Below are positions 1 through 8,070 of a DNA stretch of 37,262 nt, in pieces (position 1 is the stretch's first letter; each line of letters opens with the position of its first letter). The translations under genes and the position numbers were made by a program. Under the pieces are notes generated by a model. That model made no database searches. It had not been told where the DNA came from and saw only the letters and a program-made list of their open reading frames with translations. The stretch covers positions 1-37,262 of the forward strand of contig CALBWK010000234.1 of the NCBI GenBank assembly GCA_937969415.1, read 5' to 3'. This stretch comes from an uncultured Saprospiraceae bacterium (GTDB taxonomy: Bacteria > Bacteroidota > Bacteroidia > Chitinophagales > Saprospiraceae).

Positions 1-345
1 AAGTCATCGCCGATTCTGATGAATCGGTTCCTTCCTTTTAAAGGTCCATTTAGGACCAATAATCCTGCGGACCAGTCAGTCATCCACTTCGCTTCGCTAC
101 GGTCTGAATGAAAAAGGAGAAAGAATCTTAAAATCCTTTAATCCTAAAAATCCTAATTCTGACACCCACCCTCTACTGATGTAGAGGTTCTCTCATTTCA
201 AAAGTCTCTCTCCGTTAGAGTCGAGACAGGCGTTTAGAACTTTTGATGCAGCAAAACTGCAACATTCGTTCATCCTAATTCTGACAACCAATACTGAGCA
301 TACAGCATCGAGGCTACAAGCCTCAACGAACGAATGATAAAGGCA
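1..345. other. Gene-poor region with short repeats and hairpins
   Basis: I see no credible gene here. The stretch contains AATCCT-type quasi-repeats at about 122-160. A 15-base direct repeat (ATCCTAATTCTGACA) occurs at 150-164 and 272-286. A nested inverted repeat follows: CATTCGTTC at 263-271 pairs with GAACGAATG at 328-336, and inside it lies a perfect GAGGCT/AGCCTC hairpin at 310-324. Minus-strand reading frames that cross it have no family resemblance and look like chance. Confidence 0.5.
122..164 (+). repeat. AATCCT short-period quasi-repeat
   Basis: The sequence shows about four degenerate copies of an 8-9 base unit centred on AATCCT, ending in ATCCTAATTCTGACA. That last motif recurs at 272-286. 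It lies between genes and has no coding potential. Whether the motif recurs elsewhere in the genome cannot be seen from this window. Confidence 0.5.
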
Positions 346-378
346 TAAAAAAAGGCCCGCTGAATGAACAGCGAACCT
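346..378 (-). terminator. Rho-independent terminator of the tonB-like gene
   Basis: Read on the minus strand, the arms AGGTTCGCTG and CAGCGGGCCT form a 10-bp stem (two G-U pairs) with a 6-base loop, followed by a run of T (346-353). It sits just downstream of the stop codon at 401, so it ends the minus-strand tonB-like transcript. Confidence 0.85.
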
Positions 379-400
379 CTATATATACTTTCCAAAGTAC

Positions 401-1321
401 TTATTGCAATTTGAATTTTACAGGCAGCGTGTAGAGAACTTTTACAGATCGTCCTCTTTGCTTTCCAGGTGTCCACTTCTGTGGTAGCCTATTCATCGCA
501 TCGACAACTTTCTGGGCTGCGTCTCCACAACCGGCTCCTGGATCTCTTTTGATTTCGATATCCTTTACAGAGCCATCTTCAGCAACTACGAACTGGAGTA
601 CGGCCATACCTTCTACACCGTTCTCACGGGCGATAGCAGGGTACTTAAGATTCTTATAGATATACTGAAGCATCTTCTCATCTGCACACTTTTTCTTTTC
701 CTTGTCTCCACCTGCTACATCTTCGCAGCCTGGGAATCTAGGCATTTGCTCAACGACCTTGAAGATCTCTGGCTCTTCTGGCGGTGGCGGCGGTGGTGGC
801 GGCGGTGGTGGCGGGGCCTCTTCTTCTACGATAGGCTCTGCTTCTACCACATCTTCTTCTTCGACGTCCATATCCTCAAAGACAGGCTCTTCCTCCTCTT
901 CGATTTCTTCCTCTGGGACCTCCTCTATCACCGGTGGCGGTGGCGGTGGTGGCGGTGGTGGTGGCTCTGCGGTACGAGGAGGTTCTATTTCTATCTCTTC
1001 CTCCATATCCAAAGCACCATCTGGAATGTAGACGGCTTCGTCTTTGCTGGTCCAACTAAAAGCGAATAAGGTCGCTGCCAGAGCTGCACTTAGACCAAAC
1101 AAGAAGAAAGGTCTCATAAAAGCGAAGGCATTGACATCTGGATACTTATTACGTGCTTCCAGTGGAGACTTCCAAGTATGCCCTGCATACTTTTCAGCTA
1201 AATTGGCATCAGATCGCTTATTGAAAGCGGCTCTGAAATATAATATGATACCTATAGTGACGAGCGCCAAAAGGCCCATCAGCAAAAAAGGAGTCATACC
1301 ATATAGTTCTAAATCACCCAT
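401..1321 (-). CDS. tonB: TonB-family energy transducer
   Basis: This is a probable inner-membrane energy transducer that couples the proton-motive force to TonB-dependent outer-membrane receptors. The 306 residues show two hydrophobic segments (about 9-28 and 72-92), then a periplasmic linker, then a TonB C-terminal domain (about 195-306). The C-terminal domain carries YPAIARENGVEGMAVLQFVV and a typical closing LPVKFKLQ. The linker has two uninterrupted proline tracts (11 and 12 prolines, at 932-964 and 779-814) flanking a very acidic segment. Two N-terminal membrane segments and such long proline runs are unusual compared with single-anchor Escherichia coli TonB. It is last in a minus-strand series after citrate synthase, gcvH and a VanZ-like gene. 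The family call is firm; the receptor partners are unknown. Confidence 0.9.
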   Translation of the reverse strand: MGDLELYGMTPFLLMGLLALVTIGIILYFRAAFNKRSDANLAEKYAGHTWKSPLEARNKYPDVNAFAFMRPFFLFGLSAALAATLFAFSWTSKDEAVYIPDGALDMEEEIEIEPPRTAEPPPPPPPPPPPVIEEVPEEEIEEEEEPVFEDMDVEEEDVVEAEPIVEEEAPPPPPPPPPPPPEEPEIFKVVEQMPRFPGCEDVAGGDKEKKKCADEKMLQYIYKNLKYPAIARENGVEGMAVLQFVVAEDGSVKDIEIKRDPGAGCGDAAQKVVDAMNRLPQKWTPGKQRGRSVKVLYTLPVKFKLQ

Positions 1322-1380
1322 ATATAGGTTGTTTTTTCTTCTGCCAGACTCCGCTTATCGAGGAGAACATTTTCTTTTCT

Positions 1381-1731
1381 TTATTGAGAGACTGACCTGT
1401 AAATCAAAATCGTGCCGATCAAAGCACCGATAATATTAGCAATTATATCAAAAATATCAAAATGACGACCTAAGTCCATAGCATATTGGAGGACTTCCAT
1501 AAGAATACCGTAGCAGACTGTCGGAATGAGCACCTTGGCGACAATCTGTGTCTGATCACTTATCACACGACCTAGCAACCAGCTAAATCCTAGATAAAAC
1601 ACACAATGCACCACTTTGTCTATATAAGGCAGGTGTGGAAGAAACTCTACCGATTCTGCATCTGCAGGAACGAGAGAAAGAAATGTTACTCCCAACATCC
1701 AAATAACAAAGGCTACTGAGTCAAATTTCAA
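1381..1731 (-). CDS. VanZ-like membrane protein
   Basis: A 116-residue integral membrane protein with about four hydrophobic helices. Features shared with the VanZ-like family include DKVVHCVFYLGFSWLL near residues 39-54 and a later segment with GILMEVLQ, a FDIFD element and DIIANIIGALIG. VanZ itself is linked to teicoplanin resistance, but most family members have no known function, so no resistance role is implied. It lies 75 bp after gcvH on the same strand, an arrangement I recall as common in Bacteroidota. The call is for the family only. Confidence 0.8.
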   Translation of the reverse strand: MKFDSVAFVIWMLGVTFLSLVPADAESVEFLPHLPYIDKVVHCVFYLGFSWLLGRVISDQTQIVAKVLIPTVCYGILMEVLQYAMDLGRHFDIFDIIANIIGALIGTILIYRSVSQ

Positions 1732-1806
1732 TTTTCAAGGTATTTGAGTCCTGCATTCAGAACCTGTACCCAATAGATGCACTTGCACTCTATTGTGGTG
1801 TATGGA

Positions 1807-2196
1807 CTACGCAATTAATTCTTTGTAACCAGCTGCATCCATTAATTCATCAAGCTGAGCAGCATCGCTGAGCTCAACTTTCACAATCCATCCTTCGCCA
1901 TAAGGCTCAGAATTGACCAAATCTGGGGTATCACCTACATTTTCGTCCAACTTAGAATTGAATTCTAGGACCTTTCCAGAAATGGGCATAAAAAGATCAG
2001 AAGTGGTCTTGACAGCCTCTATCGTACCGAATATCTCATCTTTTTCAATAGTCTCTCCTACTGTCTCCACCTCTACATAGACTATCTCACCTAACTCTTT
2101 CTGAGCAAAATCTGTGATACCTATAGTCGCTACATTGCCTTCTACGCGTACCCATTCGTGCTCTTTGGAATACTTAAGCTCTTCAAGTATGTTCAT
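1807..2196 (-). CDS. gcvH: Glycine cleavage system H protein
   Basis: The lipoyl-carrier protein of the glycine cleavage system. It shuttles the methylamine group from the P protein to the T protein and presents it to dihydrolipoamide dehydrogenase, all in the cytoplasm. At 129 residues it has normal family length. The lipoylation site is visible as [15 protein letters not shown], with K63 the modified lysine. The N-terminal [22 protein letters not shown] is also typical. It lies 33 bp downstream of the citrate synthase gene on the same strand. gcvP and gcvT are not in this window. H proteins can also serve in lipoate relay, which the sequence cannot distinguish. Confidence 0.97.
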   Translation of the reverse strand: MNILEELKYSKEHEWVRVEGNVATIGITDFAQKELGEIVYVEVETVGETIEKDEIFGTIEAVKTTSDLFMPISGKVLEFNSKLDENVGDTPDLVNSEPYGEGWIVKVELSDAAQLDELMDAAGYKELIA

Positions 2197-2229
2197 TTTT
2201 TACTTGTATGGTTTTTTTAAAATTGAGTG

Positions 2230-3549
2230 TTATCTTTTTTTCGCTTTCACCTGGGCTTTTAGCCATTCTGAGTTAACTGACTTAGGTCTTTCTAGCGGGA
2301 GTCCTAAGGCTCTAGACCAACAAGATGCAGCCAAGACACCTAAGGCTCTTGATACACCAAACAAGACAGTGTAGAAGGTGTATTCCTTGAGTCCATAGTG
2401 GACGAGTATAGCACCAGAGTGTGCATCTACATTTGGCCAAGGATTTTTAACCTTTCCGAGAGCTCCTAAGATCGGCGGTACGACCTTAAAGAGTTGCCAA
2501 ACAATCTTGACATAGTCATCATCCTTAATATAATCCTCTGCAAAGACTCTTTGGGCAGTAAATCTTGGATCTGGCTCTCTTAATACAGCGTGACCATAAC
2601 CTGGTATGACCTTGCCTGCCTTAAGAGTATCATTGATATATTTTTTGACTTGAGCATCAGAAGGTGTAGTGGTCTTTAACTTCTTAGTCATTTCCATAAT
2701 CCACTTGATCACTTCTTGATTAGCTAAGCCGTGTAATGGACCTGCAAGTGAGGCCATAGCACCTCCAAATGAAAGGTAGACATCTGCTAATGTAGAATTA
2801 ACTAAGTGCGCCGTATGTGCAGAGGCATTGCCCCCTTCGTGATCCGCGTGGATAGTCAGATACAAGCGCATTAAGCTCTTGAAGTCTTCATCATTATTGA
2901 CACCAAGCATATGCGCAAAATTCCCTGCCCAATCTAGATTTGGCATCGGTGCGATATGGACACCTTTATGATAGACTTTCCTATAGATATAAGCAGCTAG
3001 TCTCGGTAATCTCGCGATCAGATTCATAGAATCCTCATAGGTTGCATCCCAGTAGTCATTCTTGCTCATCCCTTCAGCATAGCGCTTAGCAAAGACACTT
3101 GTAGTCTGCATAGAGTTGATACCGATGATAAACTGTGTCATCGGATGTGTCGAGGTAGGTAGAGAAGCCATTGTATCCAAAGTCACCTGTGGCAACTTGG
3201 ATCTCTTGTACCACTCCTTGCTAAGCCAATCGACATCAGCACGCTTAGGCAACTCATCGACAAGCATCATCCAAAAAAGGCCCTCTGGAAGTGGCTCTTT
3301 CCCTCCATCCTTCTTTCTAGGCAATATCTTTTTGAGTTCTGGAATAGACTTACCTCTAAAGGTGATCCCCTTGTTGGCATCGAGCTCTGAGGTCTCCCAA
3401 AGCATACTCTTAATACCTCTCATACCGCCAATGATCTGGGCAATATTGACATCCGCCACAACTTGGGCGCCATGTTCTTTTCTAAGAGCCTTTACCTCTT
3501 TCTTTAACTTTGAGGATTTCTGCTCAAATTTCTTTTTTAGTCTATCCAT
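2230..3549 (-). CDS. gltA: Citrate synthase, eukaryotic-type
   Basis: Condenses acetyl-CoA and oxaloacetate to citrate, the entry step of the TCA cycle. The 439 residues resemble mitochondrial-type citrate synthase more than the hexameric bacterial type. The catalytic residues are all visible: H273 in GPLHGLANQE, H320 in PGYGHAVLREPDPRF and D375 in NVDAHSGAILVHYG, almost the numbering of the pig enzyme. The block LYLTIHADHEGGNASAHTAH is also characteristic. An N-terminal basic, coiled-coil-like stretch (about 1-27) precedes the fold. The gene heads a minus-strand group with gcvH 33 bp downstream. Confidence 0.97.
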   Translation of the reverse strand: MDRLKKKFEQKSSKLKKEVKALRKEHGAQVVADVNIAQIIGGMRGIKSMLWETSELDANKGITFRGKSIPELKKILPRKKDGGKEPLPEGLFWMMLVDELPKRADVDWLSKEWYKRSKLPQVTLDTMASLPTSTHPMTQFIIGINSMQTTSVFAKRYAEGMSKNDYWDATYEDSMNLIARLPRLAAYIYRKVYHKGVHIAPMPNLDWAGNFAHMLGVNNDEDFKSLMRLYLTIHADHEGGNASAHTAHLVNSTLADVYLSFGGAMASLAGPLHGLANQEVIKWIMEMTKKLKTTTPSDAQVKKYINDTLKAGKVIPGYGHAVLREPDPRFTAQRVFAEDYIKDDDYVKIVWQLFKVVPPILGALGKVKNPWPNVDAHSGAILVHYGLKEYTFYTVLFGVSRALGVLAASCWSRALGLPLERPKSVNSEWLKAQVKAKKR

Positions 3550-3716
3550 TTTGTCTGTGTAATAGAATTATAATTTGCTAGAAAATGTGGGTAAAAATCA
3601 ATCGAGATGAGGCAATTTTGAAAGGATTCAGATTACCTAAAATCAACGGGTCGAAATTTACAACAATATTGACGATATAAAAAAGCAAAGGCGTAGCCAG
3701 AGCTTAAAGAATATGG

Positions 3717-3724
3717 TAATTTTG
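3717..3724 (+). promoter_or_regulatory. Candidate Bacteroidetes -7 box for the DUF3109 gene
   Basis: TAATTTTG matches the TAnnTTTG consensus of the primary sigma factor in Bacteroidetes and lies about 39 bases before the ATG at 3763. I do not see a convincing -33 TTG at the right spacing, so this is weak. Confidence 0.25.
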
Positions 3725-3762
3725 ACATTATACAAAATCAGCAACTATCTCTTTTGTAAGCT

Positions 3763-4350
3763 ATGATTCTCATACAAGAAATACTTGTCTCAGAAACCGT
3801 CATCAAAGAGGCCTTCGCATGTAACTTATCCGCCTGTAAGGGTGCCTGCTGCGTGGAGGGCGACTATGGTGCTCCCCTGACTAACAAAGAAGTTGTCACT
3901 TTAGGTCAATTGCTCGAAGACATTTTTCCATATTTACCCCAAAAGTCACGCGAAGTCATCAGAGAACAAGGCTTTTCCAAGCCCCAAGATGAAGGTGACG
4001 GCGTCGAGACCGAGCTTATGGCCGATGGGGCCTGTGTGTTTATGGGTCGAGATGAGCTAGGCATTACTTTTTGCGGCATAGAAAAGGCCTATAATGCTGG
4101 TGACATTGATTTTAAGAAACCAGTCAGTTGCCACCTCTACCCTATTAGAATCAACAAAAACCAGTTTACAGGCTTTGAGGCAATGAATTACGACCAGTGG
4201 GACATCTGCAGCCCAGCTTGTGATAATGGGAAAAAAAAGGGGATAAAAGTCTTTGAGTTTGCCAAAGACGCTATAATCAGAAAGTATGGAGAGGCGTTCT
4301 ATGAAGAGTTAAGTGCTGCGGCTGAGCACTACCAAAAAACCAAAATGTAG
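3763..4350 (+). CDS. DUF3109 family cysteine-rich protein
   Basis: A 195-residue cytoplasmic protein of the DUF3109 family, related to YkgJ-type proteins with probable metal-binding cysteines. The N-terminal cysteine cluster CNLSACKGACC is clear. Further cysteines occur in the ACVFMG, FCGIEKA, SCHLYPIR and DICSPACD contexts, so at least eight cysteines could coordinate metal. The biochemical role of the family is not established as far as I know. It converges with tatA, leaving about 30 bp between the stop codons. Confidence 0.85.
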   Translation: MILIQEILVSETVIKEAFACNLSACKGACCVEGDYGAPLTNKEVVTLGQLLEDIFPYLPQKSREVIREQGFSKPQDEGDGVETELMADGACVFMGRDELGITFCGIEKAYNAGDIDFKKPVSCHLYPIRINKNQFTGFEAMNYDQWDICSPACDNGKKKGIKVFEFAKDAIIRKYGEAFYEELSAAAEHYQKTKM

Positions 4351-4381
4351 AACAGCCTAGCTTACTGCTATCAATGTAGGA

Positions 4382-4603
4382 TTAAGCTTCTCTATTGGAT
4401 CTAGGTGCTTTTTCGATTTCCTTCATCGATTCTTTGACTTCGGTCTCTATATTGGCTTTAGCATTATTGAATTCCTTGATGCCTTTGCCTAGACCTTTCA
4501 TTAATTCTGGTAGCTTTTTACCACCAAAGAGTAATAAAATCACGAATGCGATGAGAATCAGTTCTGGACCACCTGGCATTCCTAAAAGAGATATCTGTAG
4601 CAT
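4382..4603 (-). CDS. tatA: Sec-independent translocase subunit TatA/E
   Basis: A small membrane protein of the twin-arginine translocation pathway, which exports folded proteins. It has a short N-terminal membrane helix (PELILIAFVILLLF), then the TatA hinge FGGKKLPELMKGLGKGI, an amphipathic helix and a charged tail. An upstream in-frame ATG at 4645 would add 14 polar residues. I chose 4603 because TatA proteins begin only a few residues before the membrane helix. tatC is not in the window. Confidence 0.9.
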   Translation of the reverse strand: MLQISLLGMPGGPELILIAFVILLLFGGKKLPELMKGLGKGIKEFNNAKANIETEVKESMKEIEKAPRSNREA

Positions 4604-4700
4604 TTCTTTATTCGTTTGGTACTCAAAGGTAACACAGGACAGCATATAATGTTACTCAAATCCTATATTTACCGCTACCTAACCAACTAAATCAATAGTT

Positions 4701-5075
4701 ATGAAATACCTCTTCTGGGGCTCTACCTTACTTATGTGCTTGATATTTGCCTTTTCAGCGCAGATGTATCTCCGTAATACAGAGATGGTCCAAGGCTTTT
4801 TTACGCAACTCGGCTACCCTAGCTACCTCGTTCTCCCCCTCGCTGCACTCAAAATACTGGGCATCATAGCCGTGTTATCTAGAAAATCTAAGATGCTCAC
4901 AGAATGGGCTTATGCAGGATTCTTACTGGACGCTGTTCTAGCCTTTGCAGCACACTGGGTAGCTCAAGATGGGGGCCATATGATCGCAGCCATCGCCATT
5001 ATAGCTACTGTGACTTCTCGATTTGCCTATGGACAATATTGCTTAAATGAGGAATATTCTAACTTGACAACCTAG
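4701..5075 (+). CDS. DoxX-like membrane protein
   Basis: A 124-residue protein with four predicted membrane helices. It resembles the DoxX-like family (ALKILGIIAVLS near the middle, then a helix with AYAGFLLDAVLAFAAHW). Function in this subgroup is unknown; DoxX relatives are linked to quinone or thiol redox chemistry. Its leader (TAACCAACTAAA, 5 bases, AGTTATGAAA) is almost the same as that of the next gene at 5222, although the proteins are unrelated. Confidence 0.75.
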   Translation: MKYLFWGSTLLMCLIFAFSAQMYLRNTEMVQGFFTQLGYPSYLVLPLAALKILGIIAVLSRKSKMLTEWAYAGFLLDAVLAFAAHWVAQDGGHMIAAIAIIATVTSRFAYGQYCLNEEYSNLTT

Positions 5076-5221
5076 AGGACTCGATTCTCTTTATTGATTT
5101 CTAGTATACCCGATTCGGAATGAGAAAATACCACTCCAGCGGTATACCCTTACATAAGTCATCTTATAAATGGATCTTTAGAATTGTGAACATATAACTT
5201 AACCAACTAAAATTTCCAGTT

Positions 5222-5962
5222 ATGAAAACTTCAATCTTATCTCTTGCGCTGACTCTAACGCTTACAACTGCTATTGCACAATGGGGGCAAAACAAGATCA
5301 ACCTGTCGAGCAACATAACAACAGAAACAAAAGACAATACAGGATTTGACAAGATAGAAGTAAGTGAAGATTTCAATGTATATATACGTGTAGCGGACAA
5401 AGAAGAAATCCGTATCAAAGCCAATGAAAATCTACATAACCTAATCCAAGTAGAGCAAATTGGAACTACTCTCAAAATATATACAGATCCTTATAGCGCT
5501 TCTTATAATAACAGAAAGAAAAAAAGTGCCAAGGAAGTACTCACTGCCTATATAACGGTCAAGGAATTATCTGAAATAGTTGGAGACGAAGATGTCAACA
5601 TCCTTGTAGACGGTATCGTAAAGGCGGAAGAATTGACAATAAAGCTATCAGAAGATTGCACATTGGAAGGAAACTTTCAGGTTAAAAACCTCTACGTCAA
5701 TATGGACGAAGACTGTACCCTAGACATCTCAGGCAGTGCAAAAAATATGGAAGTAAAAGCAGATGAGGATTGCGAGATATTTGGCAAAAAATTTACTGTC
5801 CAAGACTTGGCGGTTAATCTAAATGAAGACAGCACGGCCAAGCTCATCGTCAATGGGGACATTGACTTAGTTGCTCGTGAGGACAGTTACTTTTCATATA
5901 GAGGCACAGGTCGCTTCGTAAAGAAAAAGCTAAGAGAAGATTCTGAGATAGGTACTTGGTAG
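5222..5962 (+). CDS. Secreted DUF2807 (GIN domain) protein
   Basis: A 246-residue exported protein with a clear signal peptide (about residues 1-19, ending AIAQ). The body looks like a DUF2807 'head GIN' beta-solenoid domain: FDKIEVSEDFNVYI near the N-terminus, then repeated short strands with a recurring 'EDC/DEDC/NEDS' turn in the second half. The periodic EDxx turns give a regular, acidic face. Such proteins are common and uncharacterised in Bacteroidota; adhesin function has been proposed for some. It is monocistronic, with about 146 bp upstream. Confidence 0.8.
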   Translation: MKTSILSLALTLTLTTAIAQWGQNKINLSSNITTETKDNTGFDKIEVSEDFNVYIRVADKEEIRIKANENLHNLIQVEQIGTTLKIYTDPYSASYNNRKKKSAKEVLTAYITVKELSEIVGDEDVNILVDGIVKAEELTIKLSEDCTLEGNFQVKNLYVNMDEDCTLDISGSAKNMEVKADEDCEIFGKKFTVQDLAVNLNEDSTAKLIVNGDIDLVAREDSYFSYRGTGRFVKKKLREDSEIGTW

Positions 5963-5997
5963 ATCAGTTGTCATCCTTAGTGAACCCTGTATAGAAG

Positions 5998-6576
5998 CTA
6001 GAGTATCGTCCTGAACGTCAGATTTATTCTTGGCCCGACGGAGCGCTTGGTCTTAGTGATCTGATGTTGCCAATTGTGCTGGATCTCATCCTTCATCAAC
6101 AACAAACTACCGTGCTCTAATAAGACCTTAATAGTAGGATGCGCTTTGGCTTTATGACGGAGGTGGAAATTGCGTTCTCCACCTAGGCTGACAGAGCTGA
6201 TATTGGGATTGCGACCGAGCTCTTTCTCATCATCGCTGTGCCAGCCCATACTATCACTACCATCCCGATACAGGTTGAGTAAGACACTGTTGTAAGTAAC
6301 TCCAGCTAGACTTTCTACTCTCTTCTTGAGTTCCATAAGCAGCGGTGTCCACGGATGCGGAATCATTTTTAGTCCAGAGTAACTGTAAGTTTTTGTACCA
6401 TACCACGCCTGCAATCGAGGTATCTTAACCATCTTACCAAACATTCTGATCTCTGCTGCTTCCCAAGCAATTTCTTGATGCAATTGGTCCATATAATTGT
6501 CTGCCTCTTCTTTAGAAAAAAAGTCTGCTTTATATATGGCGACCCCTGAGGCAGGCAATAAGTTATCGGTAATCAT
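5998..6576 (-). CDS. alkB: AlkB-like 2-oxoglutarate/Fe(II) dioxygenase
   Basis: Likely a DNA/RNA dealkylase that oxidatively removes alkyl adducts such as 1-methyladenine and 3-methylcytosine. The 192 residues carry the iron ligands H113 and D115 in GWHSDDEKELG and H171 in HNWQHQI. The 2-oxoglutarate-binding RxxxxxR pair is in GPRINLTFR (R183 and R189). The nucleotide-recognition segment PRLQAWYGTKTYSYSG is typical of ALKBH2/3-like members. It is the last gene of a three-gene repair operon, starting 3 bp after the preceding stop. Confidence 0.92.
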   Translation of the reverse strand: MITDNLLPASGVAIYKADFFSKEEADNYMDQLHQEIAWEAAEIRMFGKMVKIPRLQAWYGTKTYSYSGLKMIPHPWTPLLMELKKRVESLAGVTYNSVLLNLYRDGSDSMGWHSDDEKELGRNPNISSVSLGGERNFHLRHKAKAHPTIKVLLEHGSLLLMKDEIQHNWQHQITKTKRSVGPRINLTFRTIL

Positions 6577-6579
6577 TTG

Positions 6580-8067
6580 CTACGACTTATCTAGAGACTT
6601 AATAAATTTATTGGCCCTATTGAGGTGTGCATTCCGCTTTTCATCAGGCATTTTTTCTAAGGTCCTGACGAGCATCCCTAGACGAGGGTTTTTCAAAAAG
6701 AAATCTTTGTGGACGTGCATAAACCGCCAAAATAATCCATCCCAAACTTCTTGCCAAGGGCCCTTGGCATAGTTGCTCATCTTCATCAAGTAGTTACTTC
6801 CACTGATATACGGCTTAGTAGACATCAGCCCACCATCTGCAAACTGACTCATCCCATACACATTGGGGACCATCACCCAATCGTAGGCATCTATAAACAA
6901 TTCCATAAACCACCTGTAAACTTCATAAGGATCAAACTCACATAGAACCATAAAGCTACCCAACACCATCAAGCGTTCGATATGGTGACAATAGCCTGTC
7001 TTCAGTACTTTCTTGATCGTCATATCTATAGGTAGAATTCCTGTCGTCCCATTATAAAAGGCAGCTGGTATCTTTCTCTTAAACTTCCAAAAATTGGTCG
7101 TTCTCTCTTGGCTACCCTTTACCATATAGATGCCTCTGATAAATTCTCTCCAGCCTATAATCTGTCGTACAAATCCCTCTACTGAATTGATAGGAATTTC
7201 TTGCTCTACAGAAAAGGCGATAGCTCTTTCTACAATCTGTCTAGGCTGCAGCAAGCCCGCATTCAGCATCGGCGTCAACACACTATGATTGAGGATCAGA
7301 TGATCCGCCACAATAGCATCCTCGTAGATGCCAAAATCAAAAAAACGATGTTCCAAAAACTGTTCAAACCAAGCCGCGCTACTTTTGTGTGACACTGGGT
7401 AATAGCACTGCTCGTCTATCTCTCCTAGGTTATCGGTAAAGTGTTTTTGCACATAAGCCCTTGCCTCTATATGATAAGTAGACTCGTCAGGAAAATTAAT
7501 AAGAGGCGGTTGTTTCTTTTTGGGGTACTTTTTTCTGTTATCTACATCATAGGTCCACTTGCCTCCCGCTGGTTTTCCATCTGCATCCATCAGCAGATCC
7601 AATTGGACACGTTGCGCTTTATAAAAGGAGGTTTGAAAAAATTTCTTCTTAGTGGGTTTGAAAAAATCCGCAAGCTCTTCTTCTGTATTGATAAACGACG
7701 GAGAAGGACTCAATTCTAACTCTATACCCTTATCACTACAAGACTGGCGCAGTCGCCTATTAAGATAGTTATCGGTGACCTTGTAACACTTTATCTTCTG
7801 GACACCTTCCTTTGCGAGCTTAGGGATTAGTCTCCGTATGTCTGCAATTTTTTCTTGAGCAGCTACATAAGTTACGTTCGCTTTCTTTTTAAGCAGTAGG
7901 TCCTTATAATATTGCATCGTCGCTCTATGAAAAGCAAGTTTCTGCTTGTGGAAATTATACTGATTAAAGAAAAGAAACTCTTCTACGACAATGACCTCTG
8001 TTCCTTTGGAGACTAGTTCATTCTTTTCGAAAAGTTGATGCGGAAATATTAAAGTTACTGTCTTCAT
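6580..8067 (-). CDS. Photolyase-related protein (PhrB/FeS-BCP-like), cluster ligands missing
   Basis: A 495-residue cryptochrome/photolyase-family protein of the deoxyribodipyrimidine photolyase-related (PhrB, prokaryotic 6-4 photolyase-like) branch. The N-terminal LIFPHQLFEKN and the C-terminal YCHHIERLMVLGSF, PNVYGMSQFADGG and TKPYISGSNY blocks are diagnostic. Relatives such as Agrobacterium PhrB bind a [4Fe-4S] cluster through one cysteine in YCHH and three near the C-terminus. Here C360 is kept but the region about 430-450 (NYAKGPWQEVWDGLFWRFM) has no cysteine, so the cluster is probably absent. I recall similar cysteine-less members in other Bacteroidota. It sits 3 bp from both neighbours. 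Whether it repairs 6-4 lesions is inferred. Confidence 0.85.
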   Translation of the reverse strand: MKTVTLIFPHQLFEKNELVSKGTEVIVVEEFLFFNQYNFHKQKLAFHRATMQYYKDLLLKKKANVTYVAAQEKIADIRRLIPKLAKEGVQKIKCYKVTDNYLNRRLRQSCSDKGIELELSPSPSFINTEEELADFFKPTKKKFFQTSFYKAQRVQLDLLMDADGKPAGGKWTYDVDNRKKYPKKKQPPLINFPDESTYHIEARAYVQKHFTDNLGEIDEQCYYPVSHKSSAAWFEQFLEHRFFDFGIYEDAIVADHLILNHSVLTPMLNAGLLQPRQIVERAIAFSVEQEIPINSVEGFVRQIIGWREFIRGIYMVKGSQERTTNFWKFKRKIPAAFYNGTTGILPIDMTIKKVLKTGYCHHIERLMVLGSFMVLCEFDPYEVYRWFMELFIDAYDWVMVPNVYGMSQFADGGLMSTKPYISGSNYLMKMSNYAKGPWQEVWDGLFWRFMHVHKDFFLKNPRLGMLVRTLEKMPDEKRNAHLNRANKFIKSLDKS

Positions 8068-8070
8068 TCT

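Noticed and set aside
702-1031. Plus-strand glycine/serine-rich reading frame
   Set aside because: It is the antisense of the polyproline and acidic linker of TonB, so CCN and GAN codons read as Gly and Ser. The TonB reading is supported by real domains.
4604-4645. Upstream start for TatA adding 14 residues
   Set aside because: The extension is polar and would put the membrane helix too far from the N-terminus for a TatA protein.
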